From Bacteroidota bacterium (GTDB taxonomy: Bacteria; Bacteroidota; Ignavibacteria; Ignavibacteriales; Melioribacteraceae), in contig JAHISP010000052.1 of assembly GCA_018818165.1 (NCBI GenBank), forward strand, positions 42,481 to 106,480: a stretch of 64,000 bases of DNA. Reading direction: 5' to 3'. The position numbers were made by a program, and so were the translations under genes. This document shows positions 1-8,876 of this stretch, in pieces; the stretch's first letter is position 1, and every line of letters starts with the position of its first letter. The notes under the pieces were generated by a model. The model was not told the DNA's origin, made no database searches, and was given only the letters and a program-made list of their open reading frames with translations.

Positions 1-40
1 ACTAAAAATTATTTTTTAATTCTTTCCTTTTATAAGAATA

Positions 41-1213
41 CTATTTTGTTAGCAACATCTTTTTTACATCACTAAATTCACCTGCTTGTATTTTATAAAG
101 ATAAACTCCACTTGGTAAATTTGCAGCATTAAACTTAACTGAGTATTTTCCGCTTGATTGATTTTGGTTTACCAACTCTGCTACTTTTTGTCCTAATGAA
201 TTATAAACAACCAAATTTACAAAGCCATTTTCCGGAATTTGATAGCTTATTTGTGTTGTTGGATTAAACGGATTTGGATAATTTGACATTAGCTCGTAAT
301 TTATAACTTTAGAATCACTATCCAAATCATATTCTTCATCATTTGGTTTTAATAACATACCTGAAATTGAAACTTGGTTACTATATCCGGAAATATTATT
401 ATTATTATCCACAGCCTTTACTCTGTAGTAAAACATGTTCATTGGAACAATCACCATCGAATTATCGGTGTAAGAATTGGTAGTGGTCGTCGCTAAATAA
501 GACATACTACCACTATCAATCTGTCTATAAACATTATATTGTTTTAAATCAGTTTCTGAATTAGCAGACCATGAAAGAACTGCATGGTTATAACTCGTAC
601 TCATTGAAAGATTTTGTGGTGCTGAAGGAGGTGTAGTATCTGGAATAGGTTCTAATGTAATCATTATATAAACCATGTATACATCAAATTGCAAATCTGA
701 TCATGATTTTACACCAACCTTAACAATACCACCTTGATTACTAAAATAATTAGTAATATCTACAGACGAACTTGACGAACTTCCCATAGTTGTCCCAGCA
801 TTTATCCTTCCCCATACATAATCTGCAGTACTTGAACTAGAAATATTAGTAGTTCTTGTAGCTGTAAAATTATGAGTTCTACTACCAGAACATAGTTGTG
901 TAGGAACGGTTCTTTGAAGAATAAAATTCATTGATGCAATTCTGTAACCATCTTCAACATCTATATCAAACTCATAATAAGTTCTATATTCGGTAAATTC
1001 TACACCATTAATATTTGCATAAAGTCGCCCACCTCTATGTATGCCATACGGTTGCCAATCATATGTTGTTTCATATCCTTTAGAATTTTCGTTATATGCG
1101 TATGTCTGCTGTACACGTTTTATAGTAACAGGTTCAAAGGCAGTTGTTTGACTTAAAATTGTTATATGCAATAAACTAGATATTAACATAATTAAAAAGA
1201 TTACTTGTTTCAT
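41..1213 (-). pseudogene. T9SS-sorted secreted protein with FN3 domain, interrupted by in-frame TGA
   Basis: One reading frame from ATG 1213 (GGAGG five bases upstream) to the TAG at 41 is broken only by a TGA at 701-703 (codon 171). The first part has a signal peptide (KQVIFLIMLISSLL) and a beta-rich domain with no sorting signal. The second part has no signal peptide but carries a fibronectin type III domain (about residues 190-290) and a C-terminal type IX secretion sorting domain of about 75 residues beginning [11 protein letters not shown]. Each half lacks what the other has, and they are in the same frame, so I read this as a single secreted or surface-attached protein carrying a nonsense mutation or a base error. 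Neighbouring genes use TGA as an ordinary stop, which argues against recoding. A longer upstream start at 1291 is open but has no ribosome binding site. Substrate or function of the N-terminal domain is not recognisable. Confidence 0.75.
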
Positions 1214-1349
1214 ATAAACCTCCATTTTTGTTTTATAATTGAATTTTGAATTTTGCTTAATAATTTGTTTGAGGTTATATAAAACCAACATAGTAACAAT
1301 ATTTTAAATTATAAATTCCGCTTACTCGTACCATTTCAACCCTCTTTTT

Positions 1350-1375
1350 AAGGGAACACCTTTTGGTGTTCCCTT
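1350..1375 (-). terminator. Hairpin downstream of the flgB-flgE operon region boundary
   Basis: An 11-bp perfect inverted repeat (AAGGGAACACC, loop TTTT, GGTGTTCCCTT) lies between flgE and the broken T9SS gene. The T-rich run (ATTTTTATTA) follows it on the plus strand; on the minus strand it is followed by TTAAAAAG. It is therefore not a canonical intrinsic terminator for the upstream minus-strand gene. It lies upstream of flgE's neighbour, the T9SS gene, whose transcript reads away from it. It may block plus-strand read-through into the flagellar operon. Confidence 0.45.
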
Positions 1376-1382
1376 ATTTTTA

Positions 1383-3059
1383 TTATCTAATTAAGTTTGT
1401 TATTTCTTGTAATAATGCATCGGCAGTTGTAACAACACGAGCATTAGCTTGGAAACCACGTTGTGATATAATCATTTTTGTAAATTCTTCTGATAAATCA
1501 ACATTTGATTGCTCCAATCCACCAGATTGAATAGTGGTTGTGGTAGATTCTCCAGGTTCTCCTATTCTTGGATCACCAGCATTTGCTGCAACTTGATACA
1601 TATTATCTCCAATACTAGTTAAACCATTTAAGTTTGCGAATGTAGCTACCATAACTTGAGCTAGTGATTGTGAAACTCCATTTGAAAAAATACCAACTAT
1701 GTTACCAAAATTATCAATATTCAAATTGGATAAAGATGATGCAGCTGAACCATCTGATAATGCCGCAACTTGAGAACTAAGAGCCGTTTGTGTAAATTTA
1801 GTTGTTCCGAAACCAAAATCAAGTTTAATATCCATATTACCAGCACCACTTCCAGGTTCAAAATTAATGCTTGGTAAATCAGGAAGACTTACTAAGTTGC
1901 CAGCTTGAGAAATGGATTCTATTGATCCATTACTTTTAAATTTAATTACACCATTTGCACCAGGAGCTAACTGTCCCGTGCTTGGTGAATCAACATTCCA
2001 TGCCCATGTATTTTCATCAATATGAGTATATTCAATTGTAAGAGAGTGAGCGTTACCTAAAGTATCATATATCGTAACAGTTCCTGTAACATCTTCAACT
2101 GTTTCACCTTTATCAATAACTGAACTTACTGAAGTTGCAGAATCAGTACTTGTTAAATCGTTAAAACTTAATTCGAAATCAATGTTTCCACCATCACCAG
2201 TAATATTGAGAGCTGATGTTGTGTTATTTGATGTTATTGCATCAAATGTTAAAGCTTGTGAGCCTGATTGATCTATTACAACTGGATTTCCATCAACATC
2301 ATTAACTGTGTAGTTAACAGTATAAGCTGCCTCTGTTGGAGGTGTAGTTGTACCATCATAAGCAGTATTTTGATAATCTACTATTAATTCATACTCTGTA
2401 CCATCAATGCCATAAATAGTATATGGTTGTTGATCTGTACCAGCAGGGTTAGCAGTTGCATCTGATTTATAATTACCACTCATTTCAACAATATCAGTTC
2501 TTTTTGTTGGAGAACCACTTTCAAGGTTTCCACCCCATGATACATTTTGTGTTGCAATTGCAGGCAATCTTAAATTTTTATCAATTATAATATCTTGAAT
2601 TGCGTTACCTGCTGGAATTTCACCTAAACCGTTAGCTACTTTTCCTTGAACAATTGCACCATTTTGTGGATTTACCAGTTTACCGTCAGCATCAAACATA
2701 AAAGCACCAGCTCTTGAATATTGCTGTATTCCATTATTATTTAGAATGAACATTCCTGGACCTTGTAATGCTAAATCTGTTGTAATTCCAGTTCTTTCAA
2801 CAGTGCCTTGATTCCAGTTTCTGTCAATTGAGTTTACTTTCATACCAAGACCAACCTGCATACTGTTAGTACCACCAGTGCCATCCGTTGGGTTTGTGCC
2901 AGATTTAATTAGTTGATTGAATGTATCACTAAAAGTAATTCGTGAACCTTTATAGCCAATAGTATTAACGTTGGCAATATTGTTACCAATTACGTCCATC
3001 ATTGCTTGATGATTTCTCAATCCGGAAACACCGGAGAATAGTGAGTTAAGAAGTGCCAT
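1383..3059 (-). CDS. flgE: Flagellar hook protein FlgE
   Basis: Forms the flagellar hook, the universal joint between rod and filament; exported through the flagellar type III apparatus and assembled outside the cell. The 558-residue product starts with the flagellar rod/hook N-terminal motif (SLFSGVSGLRNHQAMMDVIGNNIANVNTIGYK) and ends with the matching C-terminal helix (SNVDLSEEFTKMIISQRGFQANARV...). The middle (about residues 190-400) is larger than in the roughly 400-residue enteric hook proteins and probably forms extra surface domains. An AGGAGG ribosome binding site precedes the ATG. It is the last gene of the basal-body/hook operon, 114 bases after the TIGR02530-type gene. Confidence 0.95.
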   Translation of the reverse strand: MALLNSLFSGVSGLRNHQAMMDVIGNNIANVNTIGYKGSRITFSDTFNQLIKSGTNPTDGTGGTNSMQVGLGMKVNSIDRNWNQGTVERTGITTDLALQGPGMFILNNNGIQQYSRAGAFMFDADGKLVNPQNGAIVQGKVANGLGEIPAGNAIQDIIIDKNLRLPAIATQNVSWGGNLESGSPTKRTDIVEMSGNYKSDATANPAGTDQQPYTIYGIDGTEYELIVDYQNTAYDGTTTPPTEAAYTVNYTVNDVDGNPVVIDQSGSQALTFDAITSNNTTSALNITGDGGNIDFELSFNDLTSTDSATSVSSVIDKGETVEDVTGTVTIYDTLGNAHSLTIEYTHIDENTWAWNVDSPSTGQLAPGANGVIKFKSNGSIESISQAGNLVSLPDLPSINFEPGSGAGNMDIKLDFGFGTTKFTQTALSSQVAALSDGSAASSLSNLNIDNFGNIVGIFSNGVSQSLAQVMVATFANLNGLTSIGDNMYQVAANAGDPRIGEPGESTTTTIQSGGLEQSNVDLSEEFTKMIISQRGFQANARVVTTADALLQEITNLIR

Positions 3060-3173
3060 TATAACCTCCTAAGGTTAGTTTTAAGTTTGTCGATTCAGCA
3101 TCAGTCAGTCAGCCAAATCAAGAGCGTCCTTAAAAGGTCCCGCTCGTGTTGTTGTTAGTTAATTAAGTTTTTA
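3060..3173 (-). promoter_or_regulatory. flgE leader with imperfect hairpin
   Basis: The 114-base gap before flgE is the longest gap within this otherwise tightly packed operon. It contains an interrupted inverted repeat at 3122-3145 (GAGCG/CGCTC outer arms, CCTT/AAGG inner arms) and the strong AGGAGG site immediately before flgE. Separate dosage control of hook protein is plausible but I see no clear promoter inside the gap; the nearest candidate is the sigma-28-like site inside flgD. Confidence 0.35.
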
Positions 3174-3548
3174 TTAAGCGAATACTACGCTATCAATATT
3201 TGTAAAAACATTTTCGTTAGCATTTAACAAACTCATTGCTGTAATTACAGTCTTGTTTGGAATGTTAACAAGAAACGCTGTGTTATTCATCATTACTAGT
3301 GAATCTTTTGAACCTTTTGCTTCAGCTTTTTGAACTGCGTCATTAATTTTATCCATTTCATTTTCGGATAGAACTATATCGCGCGATTCTAAACGCTGCA
3401 TAGCATGTTTTGAAAGTTTTACTTTCGAAATCTCTCTTGAGAATATTTCATCAAAGTGAGATTTCACTCCCTGATTGTTCGCCTGCTGAAACCCGCTCTC
3501 CTTAACTAGGGGTATAAAGGGAACGCTTATTCCATTAATCATTGCCAT
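3174..3548 (-). CDS. TIGR02530-type flagellar operon protein (between flgD and flgE)
   Basis: A 124-residue protein whose core (FDEIFSREISKVKLSKHAMQ, then RLESRDIVLSENEMDKINDAVQ) resembles the TIGR02530 family, a conserved protein that sits between flgD and flgE in Firmicutes, Geobacter and Bdellovibrio flagellar operons. That family has no settled biochemical role; a link to hook assembly is inferred from position. The position here is exactly the family's position. Its ATG overlaps the stop of flgD by one base (TAATG), implying translational coupling. Confidence 0.8.
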   Translation of the reverse strand: MAMINGISVPFIPLVKESGFQQANNQGVKSHFDEIFSREISKVKLSKHAMQRLESRDIVLSENEMDKINDAVQKAEAKGSKDSLVMMNNTAFLVNIPNKTVITAMSLLNANENVFTNIDSVVFA

Positions 3549-4237
3549 TATTTTCCGCCTCCTTGCGACGTATTATTTAATATTTCCATTACATCTGCCA
3601 AGCTATATTCAACTCCATCAACCAGAAGAGCAGTACCACTTTCAGAGAACCTAACACCGTCAATTGTTCCTAATCCGAATGTTGAAATTGCCAAATCTTC
3701 ACCTTTTGCATCTGTTGCTGTTACCTTAAATGTATATTTACCATTTGGAACTTTTGTACCATTATTATCGGAAAAATCCCAAGAAAGTTTATGCTCACCA
3801 GCAGAATTATTTTCTTGCTCAATAGTTTTAATAAGTGCACCACTTTCATTGTAAATTTTAATAGTAACTGTCTTTACATCTACTGGAAGTTTATAACCAA
3901 ATGAAATATCATCTTGCCCAATGTTCTGCAATGTTGTAGATGTAAGTTTCACATCCTTTCCAATTAAAGTTGCAGTCATTGTGTTATTAATGGATTGTGT
4001 TAAGTAGTAATTAGCATCAATACTTGCATCCATAGAATCATTTAAGTTTGTTAATTGCTCCAACGATGTAAATTGAGCAAGTTGGGCTGCATATTCAGTT
4101 CCATCCATTGGATTCATTGGGTCTTGATTTTGTAACTGTGCAATCATCAATTCCAAAAATGCTTCTTTATCCATTGCTTTGCCACCTTGTGCTGTAGCGG
4201 TATAAGTGTTTACTTGATTTTGAACTGAACTAACCAT
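3548..4237 (-). CDS. flgD: Flagellar hook-capping scaffold FlgD
   Basis: FlgD forms the temporary cap under which hook subunits polymerise. The 229-residue product has the conserved N-terminal segment (KEAFLELMIAQLQNQDPMNPMDGTEYAAQLAQFTSLEQL) at about residues 23-62, and a C-terminal FLG-D Tudor/Ig-like region (YNESGALIKTIEQENNSAGEHKLSWDF...) ending in a small beta domain. An AGGAG site lies before the ATG, 9 bases after fliK. The usual fliK-flgD-flgE order supports the call. Confidence 0.93.
   Translation of the reverse strand: MVSSVQNQVNTYTATAQGGKAMDKEAFLELMIAQLQNQDPMNPMDGTEYAAQLAQFTSLEQLTNLNDSMDASIDANYYLTQSINNTMTATLIGKDVKLTSTTLQNIGQDDISFGYKLPVDVKTVTIKIYNESGALIKTIEQENNSAGEHKLSWDFSDNNGTKVPNGKYTFKVTATDAKGEDLAISTFGLGTIDGVRFSESGTALLVDGVEYSLADVMEILNNTSQGGGK
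3765..3791 (-). promoter_or_regulatory. Sigma-28-type promoter candidate inside flgD
   Basis: On the minus strand TAAA (3791-3788), 15 bases, TCCGATAA (3772-3765), one mismatch from the TAAA-N15-GCCGATAA class of flagellar sigma-28 promoters. The same -10 octamer is used before fliS and the fourth flagellin. It points towards the TIGR02530-type gene and flgE. It overlaps coding sequence, so it may be a coincidence. Confidence 0.35.
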
Positions 4238-4246
4238 AATATTCTC

Positions 4247-7200
4247 CTATGCTATAAAATCGTAATTGTTATAGCCTAAATTTTTGTGAGCAAATTTGTC
4301 TTCCAATCCATTGATTTTTACATTCATTGGGTTATTGCCTTTTCTCTTCTGTTTGAAGTATCTATTGTTTTTATCTTCCGAGTTTGATAGAGAAACACTA
4401 AGCGAACTAAGCTGAACCCCTTGTTGTGTTAAACTAGTTTTAAGTCCTTCCAAGCTATTTTGAACAGCTTGTTGTGTAGTTTCACTTTCAACCTTAATGG
4501 AGGCTGAAACAATTTTATTAACAATTTCCAATTTGATATTCATTTTGCCAAGATTTTCTGGATTAAGCTGAAACTCAACTGATTTTTTTTCGCCTTTTTG
4601 GATTAAGCTCGAAATTTCTTCTTTAATATTTTTCAAATCCAGTTGTTTAACAGTTGCTTTTTGAATCACTCTCATATCATGGTTTCTAATTTGGTTTTCA
4701 ACAAAAGCAGTTTTAGGCATAGTAGTTTCACTATTTTTTACTTCGTTTGTTTTTGCCTCACCAACCGATTCCTTTTTGGAAATTTCCGTTTTTGTATTAA
4801 CTTCTTTAGAATTTTCTGAAACATTTTTTGCAAAATTCTTATCCGAAAAATCAGCTTTGCTAAAATCAGAATTGATAACGTTGCTTTGACTAAAATTAGC
4901 GCTATTCTTGGAACTATCACTTTCTGAAAATGATTTTTTCAAATTATCGTTAACATTACTTACTTTCTGTTCCGTATTTACTTTTTTGAAACTCAATCGT
5001 TTGAAATCATCATCAGTTGATTTTAATTCCATTTTTCTAGCAACGTCTTCATTTATTGGAATTACTTTCACCTTTGTAAGTTCAATACTTTCTTTACTAG
5101 TGTATATCGATTTTTTTAATAATTCAGGCGACTTAGTTTCAACTTTTACAATTTTATCAAATGCTAAACTGTCTGCACTTTTTTCATTTTTCAAAGTAAA
5201 TATGTAATCTGATTTTTCATTTTTTATTTCTGGCTTTTCAGTTGAAACATTTAAGTTATTTTTAATTTCAGAGTTGTCTTTTTCAACTATTTTAGGTTTT
5301 ACTTCAAATGATTCTTTACTGGAAAATATTTCTTTATTAATCGATTCTTGATTTTTTCCCAAATCACTTTTGGAATCAAGATTTATTGAGTCAATCTTAT
5401 TTAAAAGTGACTTCAACTCTTTACTATTTGGATTGCTAATAATTTCTGCTTTTATTGATTTTTTTAATTCATTCAAGTCTAATTTTTCAATTTCTAAATC
5501 ACCAACCAACTTACTTTCTGATGATGTTAAATTCAATTCTTTTGCTATTTCTGGAAGTGTGATTTTTTCAGAAACTGAACTTGGTTTTGCAATCGCTTCA
5601 TTTGATAAATAATTCTCCAATTTTAACGCAATTGATTTCAATTCTGGAGCCGCGTTTGGTTTTATTATTTCCGCTTTTAATTCTCTGCTCAATTCTGAAA
5701 GTGATATTTTTTCAGTTGCAATACTTTTTACCAATTCTACTTCTTTTGGATTTAATTTCAATTCCTTTGCTATTTCTGGAAGTGTGATTTTTTCAGAAAC
5801 TGAACTTGGTTTTGCAATCGCTTCATTTGATAAATAATTTTCCAATTTTATTGCAATTGATTTCAATTCTGGAGCTGCGTTTGGTTTTATTACTTCTGCT
5901 TTTAATTCTTTGCTCAATTCTGGAAGTGATATCTTTTCAGATGTTACACTTTTTACAAATGCTACTTCTTTAGGATTTAAATTTAATTCCTTTGCTACTT
6001 CTGGAAGTGTGATTTTTTCAGCAGTAGAACTTGGTTTTGCAATCGCTTCATTTGATAAATAATTTTCCAATTTTATTGCGACTGATTTCAATTCCGGAAC
6101 TGCATTTGGTTTTATTACTTCCGCTTTTAATTCTTTGCTCAATTCTGGAAGTGATATCTTTTCAGTTGTTACACTTTTTATCAATTCTACTTCTTTTGGA
6201 TTTAAATTTAATTGCTTTGCTATTTCTGGAAGTGTGATTTTTTCAGAAACTGAACTTGGTTTTGCAATCGCTTCATTTGATAAATAATTTTCCAATTTTA
6301 TTGCAATTGATTTCAATTCTGGAGCTGCATTTGGTTTTATTGCTTCCGCTTTTAATTCTTTGCTCAATTCTGGAAGTGATATCTTTTCTGATGTTACACT
6401 TTTTACTAATTCTACTTCTTTTGGACTTAAATTCAATTCCTTTGCTATTTCTGGAAGAGTAATTTTTTCAGCAGTTAAACTTGGTTTTGCAATTGCTTCG
6501 TTTGATAAATAATTTTCCAATTTTAATGCAATTGATTTCAATTCTGGAACTGCGTTTGGTTTTATTGCTTCTGCTTTTAATTCTTTGCTCAATTCTGGAA
6601 GTGATATTTTTTCAGATGTTACACTTTTTATAAATGCTGCTTCTTTAGGACTTAAGTTTAATTCCTTTGCTACTTCTGGAAGTGTAAATTTTTCAGCAGT
6701 AGCATTTTCCTTTGGCTGGGAGGAATTATTTTTCAAAAAATTATTAATTTTATTTAATATTGGTTTTAATTCTGAAATATTACTTGATTCAGATAATAGC
6801 AATTCTATTTTTTCTTTTAACTCAGTTGGGCTAACCACAGCAATATTAAAACTCTTAATTAGCTCTTCTTCATTTGGATTAAGATTTAACCCTTTTAAAA
6901 TACTCGTTGATGAACCCGCATCCATCTTGGCATCTGAGGAGTTTGCCTCTTTAACACTATTGCCTGATTTTTCATTTATAACTTTTGCAAATTGCGCAAC
7001 AATTACTTTTTTAAGTTCACTGCTTGCTGCGCTATCTAAATTAAATTCATTTTCAATATTGGCAATTAAATTTGAAAGAATATTTTTTTGAGGTTGAAAT
7101 GTTTCATCTTTAAGCGGAACAAGTTTTGAAAAACTAGTTTCAATTTTTGCAATAATATCTTTAACTTTTTTATCACTCATCTCAAATTTTTCTGTGCTAA

Positions 7201-7801
7201 AACCATTATTTAACGCAGCAGATATATCAGCAATAACTCTTTTAATATCTACATCTGTTAATTGAATTCCGCTTTGAGTTGTGCTTCCAAGTTTTATTCC
7301 TTTATTTGAATTTTCACTATTTAAATTTTTATCATATTTTTGAATTTCAACAAAGGCAATTTTCCCATTATTATTTAATGGAATTGAGACCTTTTCACCA
7401 TTATTTAACAACTCTATTATTTGAGTAATTTGCTCAGGAATAACTGTTGCTTCTAATTCGGAATTGTTTTTTTCAGTAGTTCCAACATTTTCTTTGCTAG
7501 CATTAATTTTTTCATACACTTTTGCTAGAAATACATTCAAATTTTCGTTATCCGAAACAAATTGATTTGTGTTTGCATCAGCTTTTGTATTTAAAGGAAA
7601 GTTGCTACTCTTAAGATTTGCAAAAAGAGCTTTGTTCTTTTCATCAATTTCAATATTAGGCTCTGTTAGCGAAAGCTTTTCTTTAGATACATTAATGATA
7701 TCTGCAAAGAGATAATTACTATTTGTGAACTTATTTTCTTTAGTACCGTCAGCAATATTACCAGTACTAGCATTCGAAATAAATAAAGGATTAAAAAACA
7801 T
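4247..7801 (-). CDS. fliK: Flagellar hook-length control protein FliK, giant form with tandem repeats
   Basis: FliK is the secreted ruler that stops hook growth and switches the export gate to filament proteins. The C-terminal FliK domain is visible at about residues 1055-1140 (KKSVEFQLNPENLGKMNIKL... QQAVQNSLEGLKTSLTQQGV). At 1184 residues it is about three times the length of enteric FliK. Residues 371-745 are five nearly identical 75-residue repeats (core KITLPEIAKELNLSPKEVEL, then EKISLPELSKELKAE, ending LENYLSNEAIAKPS), flanked by degenerate copies on both sides. The rest of the ruler is Lys/Ser/Glu/Asn-rich and probably flexible. It starts at the stop of the motE-like gene (TAATG overlap). 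In ruler models the extra length would give a longer hook. Confidence 0.93.
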   Translation of the reverse strand: MFFNPLFISNASTGNIADGTKENKFTNSNYLFADIINVSKEKLSLTEPNIEIDEKNKALFANLKSSNFPLNTKADANTNQFVSDNENLNVFLAKVYEKINASKENVGTTEKNNSELEATVIPEQITQIIELLNNGEKVSIPLNNNGKIAFVEIQKYDKNLNSENSNKGIKLGSTTQSGIQLTDVDIKRVIADISAALNNGFSTEKFEMSDKKVKDIIAKIETSFSKLVPLKDETFQPQKNILSNLIANIENEFNLDSAASSELKKVIVAQFAKVINEKSGNSVKEANSSDAKMDAGSSTSILKGLNLNPNEEELIKSFNIAVVSPTELKEKIELLLSESSNISELKPILNKINNFLKNNSSQPKENATAEKFTLPEVAKELNLSPKEAAFIKSVTSEKISLPELSKELKAEAIKPNAVPELKSIALKLENYLSNEAIAKPSLTAEKITLPEIAKELNLSPKEVELVKSVTSEKISLPELSKELKAEAIKPNAAPELKSIAIKLENYLSNEAIAKPSSVSEKITLPEIAKQLNLNPKEVELIKSVTTEKISLPELSKELKAEVIKPNAVPELKSVAIKLENYLSNEAIAKPSSTAEKITLPEVAKELNLNPKEVAFVKSVTSEKISLPELSKELKAEVIKPNAAPELKSIAIKLENYLSNEAIAKPSSVSEKITLPEIAKELKLNPKEVELVKSIATEKISLSELSRELKAEIIKPNAAPELKSIALKLENYLSNEAIAKPSSVSEKITLPEIAKELNLTSSESKLVGDLEIEKLDLNELKKSIKAEIISNPNSKELKSLLNKIDSINLDSKSDLGKNQESINKEIFSSKESFEVKPKIVEKDNSEIKNNLNVSTEKPEIKNEKSDYIFTLKNEKSADSLAFDKIVKVETKSPELLKKSIYTSKESIELTKVKVIPINEDVARKMELKSTDDDFKRLSFKKVNTEQKVSNVNDNLKKSFSESDSSKNSANFSQSNVINSDFSKADFSDKNFAKNVSENSKEVNTKTEISKKESVGEAKTNEVKNSETTMPKTAFVENQIRNHDMRVIQKATVKQLDLKNIKEEISSLIQKGEKKSVEFQLNPENLGKMNIKLEIVNKIVSASIKVESETTQQAVQNSLEGLKTSLTQQGVQLSSLSVSLSNSEDKNNRYFKQKRKGNNPMNVKINGLEDKFAHKNLGYNNYDFIA
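5567..6691 (-). repeat. Five tandem 225-bp repeats inside fliK
   Basis: Exactly periodic direct repeats of 225 bp (75 codons), with units at 6691-6467, 6466-6242, 6241-6017, 6016-5792 and 5791-5567. A degenerate sixth unit follows to about 5380 and another degenerate unit precedes the first. Landmark words such as AACTTGGTTTTGCAATCGCT recur every 225 bases. The exact period and frame conservation indicate recent duplication or unequal crossing-over under coding constraint. Confidence 0.97.
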
Positions 7802-8376
7802 TATGGTACTCGCGTTATTCTTTTTGCTATTTCTGGATTTATTTCCGCAAGTATTTCAGCTGCTTTTTTCTTCTTCATACTGTACAGAATATCCTTAGCA
7901 ATATTATCGGAATATTTTAGAATTATTTTAGCTGCTTTTGCAGATTCCATAGATTCATAAAATTTTGATGTGTCTTTTATCCACTTTTGATACTCTTCAT
8001 TACTCTCTGATTTTTCCTCGTTTTGAGTATTTGTTGCTTCCAGAGTCGTTTTTTCACGGGATAATTTAAGAATTGTGTTTTGTAATACAGCAATGCTATC
8101 TTCCAATAGCAAAACTTTTTTGTTAGTATTAATTACTGAAGCAGAATCAAAACCAACAACTTTTAATGAATCAAAAACTTGCTGTTCAATTTCTGGTCTT
8201 AATGTAGCCTTAAGATCATCCACTTGTTTTTCGGTGTTATGTTCAACGGCTTCTTGAGTTGGTGTAAAATCAAAAGCGAAAATATTATTGTATCTCAAAT
8301 TTAGATAAGCAATTGCAACAGTTACCATTATAAATGATACAATAATTATTATTACCGCTGCTATTTTCTCTGTCAT
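7801..8376 (-). CDS. MotE/YlxF-like flagellar membrane coiled-coil protein
   Basis: A 191-residue protein with one N-terminal membrane helix (residues about 5-26, AAVIIIIVSFIMVTVAIAYL), a coiled coil (about 60-120) and a C-terminal MgtE-N-like helical segment (AKIILKYSDNIAKDILYSMK, then KKKAAEILAEINPEIAKRI). This architecture and the position between fliJ and fliK match the MotE/YlxF family. MotE in alphaproteobacteria is a periplasmic chaperone for MotC; the role of the fliJ-fliK-linked version is not established. One base separates it from fliJ and its stop overlaps the fliK start. Confidence 0.7.
   Translation of the reverse strand: MTEKIAAVIIIIVSFIMVTVAIAYLNLRYNNIFAFDFTPTQEAVEHNTEKQVDDLKATLRPEIEQQVFDSLKVVGFDSASVINTNKKVLLLEDSIAVLQNTILKLSREKTTLEATNTQNEEKSESNEEYQKWIKDTSKFYESMESAKAAKIILKYSDNIAKDILYSMKKKKAAEILAEINPEIAKRITRVP
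7904..7930 (-). promoter_or_regulatory. Sigma-28-type promoter candidate inside the motE-like gene, upstream of fliK
   Basis: On the minus strand TAAA (7930-7927), 15 bases, TCCGATAA (7911-7904). The -10 octamer is identical to those before the fourth flagellin and fliS. A start site here would give a fliK leader of about 95 bases. It overlaps coding sequence, so function is uncertain. Confidence 0.35.
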
Positions 8377-8377
8377 T

Positions 8378-8809
8378 TTAATTCCTACTCATTTTTTGTA
8401 TTGCCAGTTCGTCTAGCATCTTTAATTCTTCTTTATTTTCGTCACTTTTGTGTTGAATTAGCTTCGTTTCTTTTAGCTTATGGAAAATTTTACTTTCCTT
8501 TGTTTTTTCAACTAATACACTTTGTTTCATTTTTAACAAATATTTTAATCTTATAATTTCGTTATCAACAGTTTGAATTTTTTTATTTAAGGAGTAAATA
8601 TGACTTTCAATAAATTGTAACTCCGATACTTTCATAGTTTTTTTTTTCGAGTTAAGCTTGCAATCTTTTAACTCAGCTACTAAGTTTTCTTTTTTCAATA
8701 ATCTCTGCTCAATCTCCTTGCCTACTTCAGCAACTTCTTTCATAGCTTGCTTTTTAATATTATCCTTAACTTTTAGGATTGCATCAAATTTGTAATTAAA
8801 TTTTTTCAT
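8378..8809 (-). CDS. fliJ: Flagellar export chaperone-like protein FliJ
   Basis: A 143-residue, charged, all-helical coiled-coil protein (MKKFNYKFDAILKVKDNIKK start) in the position always held by fliJ, directly after fliI. FliJ links the FliI ATPase ring to the export gate FlhA and recycles chaperones. Sequence similarity in this family is weak, so the assignment rests on length, coiled-coil pattern, the F-x-[FL]-x-x-[IL]-L-x-[VL]-[KR] start and position. Confidence 0.85.
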   Translation of the reverse strand: MKKFNYKFDAILKVKDNIKKQAMKEVAEVGKEIEQRLLKKENLVAELKDCKLNSKKKTMKVSELQFIESHIYSLNKKIQTVDNEIIRLKYLLKMKQSVLVEKTKESKIFHKLKETKLIQHKSDENKEELKMLDELAIQKMSRN

Positions 8810-8876
8810 TATATTTCAATTCAGCTAATAAAATTAGAAAACAATTTCCTGTTTTGTTGCTTCTGCAATTATTCAC

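Noticed and set aside
701..703. TGA read as selenocysteine or a general UGA recoding
   Set aside because: TGA is used as a normal stop in neighbouring genes (for example fliS), there is no visible SECIS-like hairpin, and the position is not a redox motif.
5370..6462. Several plus-strand open frames of 60-80 codons antisense to fliK
   Set aside because: They are repeats of one another every 225 bases and simply mirror the fliK repeat; low-complexity Leu/Ile/Ser composition, no ribosome binding sites.
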